Below, in pieces: positions 18,129-27,440 of a stretch of DNA of 64,000 nt. The stretch is from positions 479,734 through 543,733 of the forward strand of contig VGFT01000001.1 of NCBI GenBank assembly GCA_016868775.1, read 5' to 3'. Origin of the DNA: Bacteroidota bacterium. GTDB lineage: Bacteria > Bacteroidota > Bacteroidia > Chitinophagales > Chitinophagaceae. The position numbers and the translations under genes are program-made. The notes beneath the pieces are model-generated. The model saw only the letters and a program-made list of their open reading frames with translations. It was not told the DNA's origin and made no database searches. How positions within the stretch are numbered: the stretch's first letter is position 1; every line of letters starts with the position of its first letter.

Positions 18129-19355
18129 TTACTCTTTTTCAGATTCTGCCGCATTCCCTTCGAAGACGTTAAAACCAAACAGACTGCTGTTCATGTGTTG
18201 GGTTGTCTCCGTCCAAACTTGTTGAATTCTGGCTTGTTCGCGTGCATCGGGCGTATAGGCGATATGCGTTTTATCCCCTTTTCCGATGGCTTGCAGCGCA
18301 TCGGCTACCGGTAGTATTCGATATCCTCGGGCAGTGCTCACATAGGTGGGGATATAATCGAGCTGATTGTATTTAATTTCTCCGGTTTCCCGGTTTCGGA
18401 TCAGTTTCATCCGGAGGATCATCCCGCAGTCTGTATATTGTTTCCGTTGACCAGAAACAAAATTTCCCAGCGAATACGCAATAAAACTTGAGACATCGCC
18501 GCCGCCCATAATTTGCACGGGTTGTAAGACGTGAGGATGTGAGCCGATGATGAGCATGGCTCCTTGGTCATGCAGAAACGAAGCAATTTTTTTTTGACGA
18601 TCGTTTGGATATCGTTGGTATTCATCCCCCCAATGTATAAAAACAGCAATGATTTCTGCTCCTGCCGCACGAATGGCTTCAATGTCTTTTCGCATTTGCA
18701 GGGTATCGATCATGTTTACACAAAATTCTTGTCCGGTTGGAATGGGAATTCCATTCGTGCTAAAGGTATACGCGAGTATGCCAAACTTGAATGATTGGTT
18801 GTTAATGATCAGCGGAGTATTTCTTTCGGTTGCGGAGCGGGCCGTTCCCGTATGGAGCAGGGTTCGTTTATCCAGTTCATCCAGGGTTTTTACCACGCCG
18901 GGGAAACGGCGATCGAGGGAGTGATTATTTGCGGTTGTTATGACATCGAAACCAACCCCTTTAAGGGCGTCGAGGTATTCTACGGGAGTATTGAACATGG
19001 GGTAGCCTGTAAACTTGGCGTCGGCCCCAGCGGTAACGGTTTCCAGGTTTCCAAAGGTCAAGGTTGCTTCACTCAGGTATTTTTTGACGGGCTCGAATAC
19101 GGGTTGAAAATCATAGCCCGTTGCGGTTCGTGCCCGTTCAAATTGTTGGGAGTGGCACATCAAGTCGCCCACCATGGCAAGTGTGATCGTATCAAACCCT
19201 GTGGAGGTGGTGGGGGCAGCAGTGGCTTCGGTTGTACGGTAGCTATTCGGACTACTTGTTACCTGTATGAACAATAGAAGTCCCACTACAACTGCTGTTG
19301 CTTGAATCGTTGCACGCTGACTCAACGCGGGTGAAGGGTTAGCCATCCAGATCAT
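18129..19355 (-). CDS. CapA/PgsA-family metallophosphatase-like protein
   Basis: A 408-residue membrane-anchored protein: hydrophobic N-terminal segment near residues 15-33, then a CapA domain with the metallophosphatase-like pattern 'TLAMVGDLMCH', 'LTFGNLETV', 'TTANNHSLDRR', 'AVFIHWGDEY' and 'IIGSHPHVLQPVQ'. CapA/PgsA proteins take part in poly-gamma-glutamate or other capsule polymer synthesis, on the outer face of the cytoplasmic membrane. Here the companions CapB/CapC are absent, so a broader envelope role is likely. It starts three bases after the M23 gene stop. The start ATG at 19355 fits the spacing; an ATG three codons later is possible. Confidence 0.88.
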   Translation of the reverse strand: MIWMANPSPALSQRATIQATAVVVGLLLFIQVTSSPNSYRTTEATAAPTTSTGFDTITLAMVGDLMCHSQQFERARTATGYDFQPVFEPVKKYLSEATLTFGNLETVTAGADAKFTGYPMFNTPVEYLDALKGVGFDVITTANNHSLDRRFPGVVKTLDELDKRTLLHTGTARSATERNTPLIINNQSFKFGILAYTFSTNGIPIPTGQEFCVNMIDTLQMRKDIEAIRAAGAEIIAVFIHWGDEYQRYPNDRQKKIASFLHDQGAMLIIGSHPHVLQPVQIMGGGDVSSFIAYSLGNFVSGQRKQYTDCGMILRMKLIRNRETGEIKYNQLDYIPTYVSTARGYRILPVADALQAIGKGDKTHIAYTPDAREQARIQQVWTETTQHMNSSLFGFNVFEGNAAESEKE

Positions 19356-19358
19356 AGT

Positions 19359-20420
19359 TTATCGGATTCGTATTTTTTGACCCGGCATTAATCGGGTTTC
19401 ATTTTGTTTTGGATTGAGTTTTTTCAGGGCCGCGATGGTTACACCATTTTTCTTCGCGATGGAGGTATAGGTATCTCCCTTCTTTACCACATAGGTGGTT
19501 GGTAATTTTTTTGAGGCGACGGCCTTTTTCTTCTTCTTATCTCCTGAAGTGGAGGGAGGGGGTGTGCTTTTCTTCTTTACCTCTGTGTCGGGTTCTGGAT
19601 TTTTACCAGTGGGATTCGTGGGCGGGAGACTCGGTTTTTTATCTCCGCCCGCTTCCGTTTGAATAGAATTGTTTAGCACACGGGCAACCGAGTCGGACTG
19701 GGGAGGCAAATTGCCGGGGGTCGTATTGATATCGCCACTGTATCTGGATCCGCTTATATTGGCTCTGACAAACTGAAAGGTATCCAGCTTTAACGTCCGG
19801 GTACTGTAATCAATAATCAGCTCCGGGTTGATTGAAAAATCTTTGTAACGGATTTCAAAATGTAAGTGCGGTCCGGTTGAATTACCGGTTGATCCTCCCA
19901 AGCCGAGCGACTCCCCGCTATTTACATACTGATTTGGGCTTACCAGCAATTTGCTCATGTGGGCGTAAAGGGTTTCCAGCCCATTCTTATGTCGGATCAC
20001 CACGCAATTTCCATACCCCGACTTATTCCACTGTGCGTATCGAACCACTCCCTCCCAGGCCGCATAGATCGTATCTCCGGTTTTTAAGACCAGGTCTACC
20101 CCGTGGTGCTGTCGCCCCCACCTCCACTTATACCCGGAGGAAAGTCGTCCATACCAGGTAGGTGTGAATTTTTCACCCGGCTGTAAGAGGGGAATGATCG
20201 TCATTTCCGGAAGATCGCTGGCACGCACGCTGTCGTATGTAAACGTAATGTTATTTATCCAATTCTCCAGGAATACCGGATCAGAGGTCAGTAACTTCAA
20301 GACGCGGTCGTCCGTGATGGATGGCAACGGATTGAGCGTATCGCATGATACGGCACGGGCGGATGTTGGAAGCACCAGCAGACAGAGCATCAGAGAAAAA
20401 AGAAAACAGCGAAACTTCAT
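19359..20420 (-). CDS. M23 peptidase with C-terminal LysM domain
   Basis: A 353-residue exported protein with signal peptide 'MKFRCFLFSLMLCLLVLPTS'. The M23 lysostaphin-like domain (about residues 85-205) has zinc ligands in 'RQHHGVDLVLKTGD' (HxxxD) and 'GPHLHFEIRYKD' (HxH). A Pro/Ser/Lys-rich linker leads to a LysM peptidoglycan-binding domain at the end ('TYVVKKGDTYTSIAKKNGV', 'LMPGQKIRIR'). It probably trims peptidoglycan cross-bridges or activates another hydrolase in the periplasm. First gene of the M23-CapA-propeller operon. The upstream TTG extension was rejected because it precedes the signal peptide. Confidence 0.9.
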   Translation of the reverse strand: MKFRCFLFSLMLCLLVLPTSARAVSCDTLNPLPSITDDRVLKLLTSDPVFLENWINNITFTYDSVRASDLPEMTIIPLLQPGEKFTPTWYGRLSSGYKWRWGRQHHGVDLVLKTGDTIYAAWEGVVRYAQWNKSGYGNCVVIRHKNGLETLYAHMSKLLVSPNQYVNSGESLGLGGSTGNSTGPHLHFEIRYKDFSINPELIIDYSTRTLKLDTFQFVRANISGSRYSGDINTTPGNLPPQSDSVARVLNNSIQTEAGGDKKPSLPPTNPTGKNPEPDTEVKKKSTPPPSTSGDKKKKKAVASKKLPTTYVVKKGDTYTSIAKKNGVTIAALKKLNPKQNETRLMPGQKIRIR

Positions 20421-20482
20421 TCGGTAAGAATTAAATCGTGGTTGTAAAAATACCAAATACGGGTGACGTCACTGCGGAAATT

Positions 20483-23400
20483 TTATTTTCGACATCTATA
20501 ATAAATATTGTTTCGCGCATCTTCATTTCCATACCCACTTCCCTTCGTGTAATCTTGACAGGCCTCAATTTTTTTATTCAGGCTCCAATAGATATTTCCC
20601 CTGTTTAGATGTAATAAGCCTAGTATGTCCTTTTGATATTCGGTGGCCGTCTTGATACCCATCGTATAATCATTGATAGCCAGTGTGTATAATCTTTTAT
20701 TTTCATAGCCAACCCCTCGGTTGTTATAAGCAGTCGCATCCTTTTTGTTCAGCGCAATTACCCGCGTATAGCTTTCAATGGCATCGTCTGTATACCCCAA
20801 CTTCTGCTCGGCATATCCTTTTTCAAACCAATACGTACCTGACTCGGGTTCACGCAGTGTTAATGTTTTCAGGTCTTCTAGCGCCTCCGACCAATTTTCC
20901 TTTTCATAGAAATACGTTTTCCGATCGGCCAACAAGTACATATCGGAGGGGCTGGTGCTTATGGCTCGGTTGTACCAGTAAACGACATCCGACCTGGATT
21001 CTTTTGTCTTGTATGCATCTACCAATGCCATCATTGCTCGTATGAATCGGGGGCGTAGGGTTAATGCTTTTTTATATTTCTCTATCGCCTCATTTATTTT
21101 ATCCTCGTACGAAAGCCATCTTCCCTCTGTTACGAGCAGGTCAGCATTATAATGACTAAAATCGATGTTTCGGTCCATGAGCGTTTTACCCTCCTCCGTA
21201 ACATAAACCGTCACATCCTTAAAAGATCCGGAGTAATATCCATTTTCCCGCGTCGCATAATTCATTTCCCCTTTTACGCTTTTCACCTCTTTGGTCGACA
21301 GATTGAAAAAATCAAATCCGACCGTCTTATCTCCCTCCATCTTTCGGATGGTTAGGGTTTCTCCATCGCTGTCTAGATCGGCGTAAGCCATCTTATCTAT
21401 CCAAACTATTCCATTGGTGTCGATCAGTTGGTTTACCCACTCTTCTTCTCCGTTAGATTTCGTAACTTTTTTTACAACTTTAGCCAGTCCCTTGTAAAAG
21501 GGCGTAGCCTGTTCATATTGCGCCCGTATACGGATATCTCCACGTGTATCGATATATCCAATTTTTTCCTCCATCAGTACGGCGGCAAACCCTTCTCTAA
21601 AGACTCCTGCCGATCTATACCAGGGATTGGTATTGGATAGATTGTCCCCACTCCATTGTGCACCATATATTCTGCAGGTTTCCGAGGCCGGAACATCGAC
21701 CTCCTCGTAGTACATGTCGCCCTCTCCTTCGCCGTGATCCCCCTCCTCGCCATATCCCTCGAGTATATAATTTTCTTCATCGAAAATAAAGGAGGTTGCT
21801 GCCCGCCCGCTGGTGTCGATATAACCCGACCGACCCCCTTCACTTACCCATATTCTATTCTCACCTACCTCTCCAATGCTCTTGTATCGCCGATTGGTAA
21901 TAAAGGCTCTTCGGTTTGCGCTAAATATCTGCGCGGAAGCTGTTTCATTCGGAGCGTTTGCGGGCTCTACACCAAAAAAGCCCTTACCCAATCCCGATAT
22001 ACTTCCGGTATAAGACAAGTAAATGCTTCCGCTCGTATCAAACAAAATACTGCGCCCCGCCGCCCCTTGTCCGATATAGAAGTTATATTGTTTTCCGTTG
22101 ACCTTTCCCGGAGCACTCTCCTCCTCAATTTCGGTCGGGGAATAGGTAAATTGGGGCTTCATGACGTACGTGCCATTGGGTCGAATTACCCCATATTTCC
22201 CTTTTTCACTGACGATCAATTGTTCGCCGATTCCCTCCATTATTAATTCAAAGCGAGCCGGCAATCGCGTGACTCCTTTTTCGTTGATTAGTCCAACTGC
22301 CTGCTCCGAACCGGCGACGTAAAGACTATCGCTCACGGCGTAAAGCTTATCGTATTTAAGAGGAATTATCGTTTGTCCGGCAGCGTCAAACAGTCCTCGC
22401 TTGCTTTTGCCATTTGTTGATTTCGCTACGATAAAGTTTTCCGAGGATGTTCTCGAGATCTCATCATATTCAAACGGAATGATCAGTTCCGCCTCTTTAT
22501 CAATCAGCCCGCGTTTATTATTCAGATTTACTTGGAAAAGTAACGGACCCACCTGTGTGATGCTTTCATAGTTGATCGGCAGAATTATATTACCCGACTT
22601 ATCCACGATCCCCTGTTTTTGGTTGAGGCATACGACAAATCGATTGGGGCTGGCCGGTGCAATAAAATCGTACTCACCTTTACCCACAAACTCATTTTTG
22701 ATTGTATTGTAAAGGCGATATTTCCGGTTTGTCTGTATCCAAGGAAGCACATCAATGGTTCTTTCCTCCATTAATTTTTTTGCCAGGGCAAGTCGGTTTG
22801 ATTCTGGGAAATCGATCATGAACTGAGTAAGTTTTTTCGTTCCGGCAGAACGTTCTGCTTCTGTCCAGGCGATTTGTTCCGCTTTTTTTATCGATTCTGA
22901 TTTTCGCTTTGAGGTTGGATATTTTTCGACAAATCCCAAATAGGCCGTTACGGTGGACTCTTGCTCTACGCGTATCCAACCCAGGTTTTCAGCTCGACTC
23001 ATTGCTTCGGCTGCGTACCCAGCGTATGCATACTCCTTAGCATAATTCAGTAGCTCGTCCTCGGTTCCATTCCGTGCACGGCCCCAAGCGATATCTGCCA
23101 TTTTTGTTTTTGCCTCTTCTACCTGGCGTGCAGTGGGGTATTTTTCGATGAATTGATGATACCCCTCCAGGGTGTTTTTGGTGCTTGCTTTTTTCCAGGC
23201 AACTTCCCACATACGCTCAGTGGCTTTGGCAGCATCTTCATGATCGGAATACAGCGCTAAAAATTCCGCATACGCCTCTTCCGTATTTGTGGTCTTGGCA
23301 GCTAAAAACAGCAGGTGAATTTTCCAGTCCATCGCGGAGGTCTGAAAAGGGCTGGCCGGGTATTTTCCCAGTAGCCAATCCACCTCGGTCAAGCTGTTCG

Positions 23401-23782
23401 TGCTTTTTACACTTTCGAACAAAAGACTGTCGGCCTCGCGGAGCAATCCCGGCAACAAATAAGAACAAAAACGAATGTCTTTACACCACTCTTCTTGGCT
23501 CTTTACGGAGAGTCCGTAAAACCCATTTATGGCCGATTGCAGCAACCTCTTGGCTTCATCAAATTCTTTCACTTCAGTGGCGGTTAGCCGACGTAGCCAA
23601 TGTTTCATGAAATAGCTCTCCGGCCGAACACCTGCCTTTGCTTCATAGGATTGGATGTTGGATTCTGCCGCCGACCATTTTTGGTCCTCCAAATCTTCTT
23701 GGGCCCGTTTTAAAAAACGATCTTGTCCCACGAGGGGCAGTAGCGAACAGCACGAAAGGAGGGCGATAATTAAATGTTTCAC
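20483..23782 (-). CDS. Exported WG-repeat and TPR protein
   Basis: A protein of about 1100 residues. A GTG start at 23782 gives signal peptide 'KHLIIALLSCCSLLPLVG'. The N-terminal third is helical with repeated 'YxxFIEKYPT'-type units ('EGYHQFIEKYPTARQVEEAK', 'TAYLGFVEKYPTSKRK') like TolA/YbgF-associated TPR repeats. WG repeats follow ('KQGIVDKSGNIILPINYESI', 'KRGLIDKEAELIIPFEYDEI', 'KRGLFDAAGQTIIPLKYDKL', 'KIGYIDTRGDIRIRAQYEQA'). The last 200 residues are TPRs ('AIEKYKKALTLRPRFIRAM', 'AIESYTRVIALNKKDATAYN'). It is probably a surface or periplasmic scaffold. The frame is open further 5' but without leader features. Confidence 0.85.
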   Translation of the reverse strand: MKHLIIALLSCCSLLPLVGQDRFLKRAQEDLEDQKWSAAESNIQSYEAKAGVRPESYFMKHWLRRLTATEVKEFDEAKRLLQSAINGFYGLSVKSQEEWCKDIRFCSYLLPGLLREADSLLFESVKSTNSLTEVDWLLGKYPASPFQTSAMDWKIHLLFLAAKTTNTEEAYAEFLALYSDHEDAAKATERMWEVAWKKASTKNTLEGYHQFIEKYPTARQVEEAKTKMADIAWGRARNGTEDELLNYAKEYAYAGYAAEAMSRAENLGWIRVEQESTVTAYLGFVEKYPTSKRKSESIKKAEQIAWTEAERSAGTKKLTQFMIDFPESNRLALAKKLMEERTIDVLPWIQTNRKYRLYNTIKNEFVGKGEYDFIAPASPNRFVVCLNQKQGIVDKSGNIILPINYESITQVGPLLFQVNLNNKRGLIDKEAELIIPFEYDEISRTSSENFIVAKSTNGKSKRGLFDAAGQTIIPLKYDKLYAVSDSLYVAGSEQAVGLINEKGVTRLPARFELIMEGIGEQLIVSEKGKYGVIRPNGTYVMKPQFTYSPTEIEEESAPGKVNGKQYNFYIGQGAAGRSILFDTSGSIYLSYTGSISGLGKGFFGVEPANAPNETASAQIFSANRRAFITNRRYKSIGEVGENRIWVSEGGRSGYIDTSGRAATSFIFDEENYILEGYGEEGDHGEGEGDMYYEEVDVPASETCRIYGAQWSGDNLSNTNPWYRSAGVFREGFAAVLMEEKIGYIDTRGDIRIRAQYEQATPFYKGLAKVVKKVTKSNGEEEWVNQLIDTNGIVWIDKMAYADLDSDGETLTIRKMEGDKTVGFDFFNLSTKEVKSVKGEMNYATRENGYYSGSFKDVTVYVTEEGKTLMDRNIDFSHYNADLLVTEGRWLSYEDKINEAIEKYKKALTLRPRFIRAMMALVDAYKTKESRSDVVYWYNRAISTSPSDMYLLADRKTYFYEKENWSEALEDLKTLTLREPESGTYWFEKGYAEQKLGYTDDAIESYTRVIALNKKDATAYNNRGVGYENKRLYTLAINDYTMGIKTATEYQKDILGLLHLNRGNIYWSLNKKIEACQDYTKGSGYGNEDARNNIYYRCRK

Positions 23783-23864
23783 GTTCGTCGAGGATGAAAT
23801 GTTTGAAATAATTGGCTTTACAAAATAACCGAAAAGATGTGTATTATTGAAGAGATAATAGGGT

Positions 23865-24698
23865 ATGCCCACCTCTCCGCGCCTCCCTCACCGAACGTTA
23901 TTTTTTAAGCGCCCCTGGCTGATTCTTCTGCTTGGGTTGACAGGTTTTGTCCTGTACCGGTGGATATACCTAACGAATGGTCCCTCCTCCCCAGCTGAAA
24001 CATTTAGCCCGAAAATGGAGAAGCTCATCAAGGTTTACCCCGAGATTCAAACCGTTCGGCAAAACCGCGTTTGGTTTCGGGACGGCAGCTCCATTCCCTA
24101 CGATACCAAAAAGAAGTATGCATCTTTCTTGGATTCATTGAACCAGGCCGACGTAGAAGATCATTTTTCCCAGGAATATCCCCGCGGACCCTTACTAACC
24201 CCTCCCGCCCCCAACCAGGATCCGGGTCGATTTCGATGCGATGCCTTGTTCAAAAAGATGTATGGAGATACCCCTGAGAAGGTTGCTGCAAACCTGGAGG
24301 AGATCATCTGGTGTCCGAAACTAGTGGGACAAAAGATTCGCATCAACAAGCGAAATGGAGCGGCAGAGCAAGTAAAAAAAATTTCAGCGGAACTCGATGG
24401 CGATTCAACGTTAATGCCCTACCTGTCGCGGATTGCGGGAAGCTTCGTCTGGAGAAAAATTGCCGGCACCGAACGAAACAGCACTCACAGCTACGGAATC
24501 ACGATCGATATAAACACCACGCATACGCATTATTGGCAGTGGGACTGTAACTGCTCCAATGAGGATGTACTCCTTACGTACAAAAACAAAATACCCTGGA
24601 AAATCGTGGAGGTTTTTGAAAAACATGGATTTATCTGGGGGGGTAAGTGGTATCATTACGATACGATGCACTTTGAATATCGCCCAGAGTTGCTGTAA
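23865..24698 (+). CDS. M15-family metallopeptidase, membrane anchored
   Basis: A 277-residue protein with an N-terminal membrane anchor ('WLILLLGLTGFVLYRW', residues 20-36) and a C-terminal D-Ala-D-Ala/D-Ala-D-Asp carboxypeptidase-like domain. Zinc ligands are in 'NSTHSYGITIDIN' (His and Asp) and 'WYHYDTMHFEYRPELL' (final His), preceded by 'EKHGFIWGGKW', typical of the M15 VanY-like subgroup. It would act on peptidoglycan stem peptides in the periplasm. Divergent from the WG/TPR gene with an 82-base shared promoter region, and convergent with a lipoprotein gene. Confidence 0.85.
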   Translation: MPTSPRLPHRTLFFKRPWLILLLGLTGFVLYRWIYLTNGPSSPAETFSPKMEKLIKVYPEIQTVRQNRVWFRDGSSIPYDTKKKYASFLDSLNQADVEDHFSQEYPRGPLLTPPAPNQDPGRFRCDALFKKMYGDTPEKVAANLEEIIWCPKLVGQKIRINKRNGAAEQVKKISAELDGDSTLMPYLSRIAGSFVWRKIAGTERNSTHSYGITIDINTTHTHYWQWDCNCSNEDVLLTYKNKIPWKIVEVFEKHGFIWGGKWYHYDTMHFEYRPELL

Positions 24699-24709
24699 GA
24701 CCGCCCCGA

Positions 24710-25411
24710 TTACCTCCCCCCTTCTTGTACAACGTATTTTTTCCACTCACTGCGTACGTAATCCAGCATGGCTGGGGGTACATCCTGAAAGTCTTTTTCC
24801 GATTCATACTGACCGCCATACTTATCCCGGGCACGCGTATTGCATTTACACATTTCAGCGATTCCATACGGGTATGTGCTACCCAGATTCTTAAACGAAC
24901 TTACCCACCGTAAACCCCTCAGGGCTCGTTTCTGACCATTTTCATACAGTAAGATCTTCATCTCCGCACTCGATTCCCTTTGCCGACAAGCCAATTCGTA
25001 TTGCAGTTTAACTTCTGCCAATCCGTCTTCGTCGAGATCCGTTATGGTCGTGGATTCCGGAATAAAATTGCAGGTCAAATTCGCATAACAATTCTTTTCA
25101 TAATCAATCATCTTCCAAAGCATTTCAAAACGTTCTCCCCGCCTGATGTAATGTATCCCATATAAATGACGCGTTTGGCTGAACCAATCCGAGCTCAGTT
25201 CGGTTGAAAGGACCAATACGTTCGTTCCGTTCTGATCTGACCACCGAACCGCATCAAAAAATATTCCTTTGTAACGTGCCTCTGCAGGAAGTTCATTGGG
25301 CGCCACTTTTTCAATATTTTTTAAAACGCTTTTTGACGATCCCTCGTTTCCGCCGGAGCCCGAACAAGACAACAGGAACACAATAAGCATCCCCGCAAGG
25401 ATAATCCGCAT
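24710..25411 (-). CDS. Hypothetical lipoprotein with Ca-loop-like segment
   Basis: A 233-residue lipoprotein: 'MRIILAGMLIVFLLSC' gives the lipobox, then a Gly/Ser-rich linker. The middle contains 'TITDLDEDGLAEVKLQYELA', an FG-GAP/calcium-loop type turn followed by a strand, and 'CKC' near the C terminus. The overall pattern resembles Bacteroidota envelope proteins annotated as the M949_RS01915 family (surface polysaccharide-related), but I cannot confirm that without a search. No catalytic residues recognised. Convergent with the M15 gene. Confidence 0.65.
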   Translation of the reverse strand: MRIILAGMLIVFLLSCSGSGGNEGSSKSVLKNIEKVAPNELPAEARYKGIFFDAVRWSDQNGTNVLVLSTELSSDWFSQTRHLYGIHYIRRGERFEMLWKMIDYEKNCYANLTCNFIPESTTITDLDEDGLAEVKLQYELACRQRESSAEMKILLYENGQKRALRGLRWVSSFKNLGSTYPYGIAEMCKCNTRARDKYGGQYESEKDFQDVPPAMLDYVRSEWKKYVVQEGGR

Positions 25412-25452
25412 ATGCCGGCATTTTGGTTGCAGCTAAAAATACTATTCCTTTT

Positions 25453-26577
25453 CTATCTTCTAATGCTAACCCTCCTGAAAATAATCTCCCAATACCCCCC
25501 TCGCTCATACAAAACCCCCAATCTTTTTCGTGTTAATCCCTCCAGATCACAATACGCTTGCCGATCGCCCCGCTCTCCCACATCTTTTATCACGATGGAT
25601 GTTTTCCAGCTAAGCCCCTCGTTCCAACTGATTCGCAACGTCAAGCTATCGCGCCGTTCCCGACTCGCCGGATTGCAAAAAGCCAACACGGCCTTCCCTC
25701 TTTTCCATCCGATGTTCAACAAACTCCCCTCACAAACGGGATCCGGTAATTGCTGATCAACATAACTACTGTCCCAACTTCGCCCCCCGTCACCACTGAT
25801 CGATACGATCCTTGCCCGGATATTGCCTTTCTGATTGCGGCTGTTTAACATCAACTGGTCATTCGACAATTCAGCAGCGGTCGATTCGTTGCTTCCCGGA
25901 ACCGTAACCGATTCGCTCAATTGAAAATGATCGCCGTGATCGTCGGTAAAAAATCCATGTGCCCGGTAATCCTCAAATGCGGGCAGCGGATCCCCGGCCG
26001 AATGATTGGCGGCCACATAGAGACGCCCCCTGTATTTTCCTTTCGAAATCTGCAGGGCATGCCCGGGTGTATTGGCGTAACTCCGCCAATGATCCGGCGG
26101 GTTCGGGCGATGTACTTTTGCAGTTATGTTTACGGGGTTTGATCAGGTTTTTCCGTGGTCGATCGACGTGATGTACCAAACCTTTCGTTGCCCCTTTCCT
26201 TTTCGAACTTCTCCTTCGTGGTTGTTGCCGGTGTTGTAATATAGAAAGATCCGACCCTTGGGATAGCGGGGATCTAGCCGATCAACCACCGGTGCCGGGT
26301 TTCCGGCTTGCAGCGAGTCGGCGTCGATCAGTACACGCAGCGGCGACCAGCTCTTCCCTTTATCCTTGCATTCTTTTACTACGATATCGATGTTCCCAAA
26401 ATCACCTGCGTTTTGTACTCGTCCCTCACAAAACGCCAACAGATTTCCGCTGACGCACCGAATGATCGCCGGAATACGAAAGCTGGCATATCCTTCCGTT
26501 CCCGAGCGAAAGACCGGAACCTGGGCGGTAGTCCACATAGAAAGTACGATCAACCAACCGGTGAAGCTTGTTTTCAT
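25453..26577 (-). pseudogene. Exported sialidase (exo-alpha-sialidase) with in-frame TGA
   Basis: A single frame of 375 codons, interrupted only by one TGA (26143-26145). Signal peptide 'MKTSFTGWLIVLSMWTTAQ' is followed by the sialidase 'FRIPAII' motif with the catalytic Arg, then 'FGNIDIVVKECKDKGKSW'. Asp boxes are 'SIDHGKT' plus the stop, 'SGDGGRSW' and 'SWNEGLSW', and a 'QAYCDLEGL' motif lies near the C terminus. The TGA falls exactly where the first intact Asp box (SxDxGxxW) needs Trp, so one TGG to TGA change explains the break. After the stop the frame stays open and family-like to 'RVSIRR'. The enzyme would release terminal sialic acids outside the cell. TGA ends other genes in this window, so suppression is not assumed. 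Confidence 0.85.
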
Positions 26578-26628
26578 CCCCCTAAAGTTGCGATGATTTG
26601 GTATATTGCGCATGCAAAATCCAATCCG

Positions 26629-27381
26629 ATGTCCTTCTCGCAATACGACCGGGTGCTTCAGCTCATTGGGGGACGCTATTTTCTTGTAGCAGGTCTGGCT
26701 TTTCAGCTTTTTTATGTGCTCCTGCGAAAATCGATCGAATACCGAAAGATCCAGTCCCGTTATCCCCGCGCCACTGATTATCTGCGCGAGATCGGCTACT
26801 CTATTTTAACCATTGCCATTTTCGCGCTCGTCCCCGTGATCTTTATTGGCAATCCCGCGATCGCTCAATACACGTTGCGCTACAGCGATATCGCCGATCG
26901 AGGCTGGTTGTATTTTATTGCGTTGTTTCCGGTGATGCTATTTGTGCACGACACCTATTTCTATTGGACACACCGGCTCATGCATCATCCCAAATTATTC
27001 AATTGGTTTCATTTGGTGCATCACCGCTCTACCAACCCTTCCCCCTGGGCAGCCTATGCGTTTCATCCGCTGGAGGCAGTGGTGGAGGCCGGGATCTTTA
27101 TCGTTTTTCTTTTTCTGCTTCCCTTGCACAAGCTCCATTTTTTTCTGTTCTTCTTTTTTATGATCGTGTACAATGTGTACGGGCATTTGGGGTGGGAGTT
27201 ATATCCGGCCGGATTTCATAAGACCCGGGTGGGACGATGGATCAATACCTCGGCCGCGCACAACCAGCACCACCGGTATTTCAAGGGCAATTATGGGTTG
27301 TATTTTCTGTGCTGGGACCGGTGGATGGGCACGTTACGAGCTGATTACGAGGATCATTATGAGGCGGCTCGCCCCCATTAA
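26629..27381 (+). CDS. Sterol desaturase / fatty acid hydroxylase superfamily protein
   Basis: A 250-residue integral membrane di-iron enzyme. The histidine boxes are 'HDTYFYWTHRLMHH', 'HLVHHRSTNPSPW' and 'AAHNQHHRYF', the standard set of the superfamily, set among four or more membrane helices. It probably hydroxylates or desaturates a lipid acyl chain, sterol or hopanoid-like lipid. The frame is open further upstream, over the divergent sialidase gene; ATG 26629 ('MSFSQYDRVL') or 26593 ('MIWYIAHAK') are the credible starts. The actual substrate is not deducible. Confidence 0.88.
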   Translation: MSFSQYDRVLQLIGGRYFLVAGLAFQLFYVLLRKSIEYRKIQSRYPRATDYLREIGYSILTIAIFALVPVIFIGNPAIAQYTLRYSDIADRGWLYFIALFPVMLFVHDTYFYWTHRLMHHPKLFNWFHLVHHRSTNPSPWAAYAFHPLEAVVEAGIFIVFLFLLPLHKLHFFLFFFFMIVYNVYGHLGWELYPAGFHKTRVGRWINTSAAHNQHHRYFKGNYGLYFLCWDRWMGTLRADYEDHYEAARPH

Positions 27382-27440
27382 ACCTTTAATTACCTTTCTG
27401 ATCTATAGTTACTATCTTTAATACAACCAAACGTTTCGGC

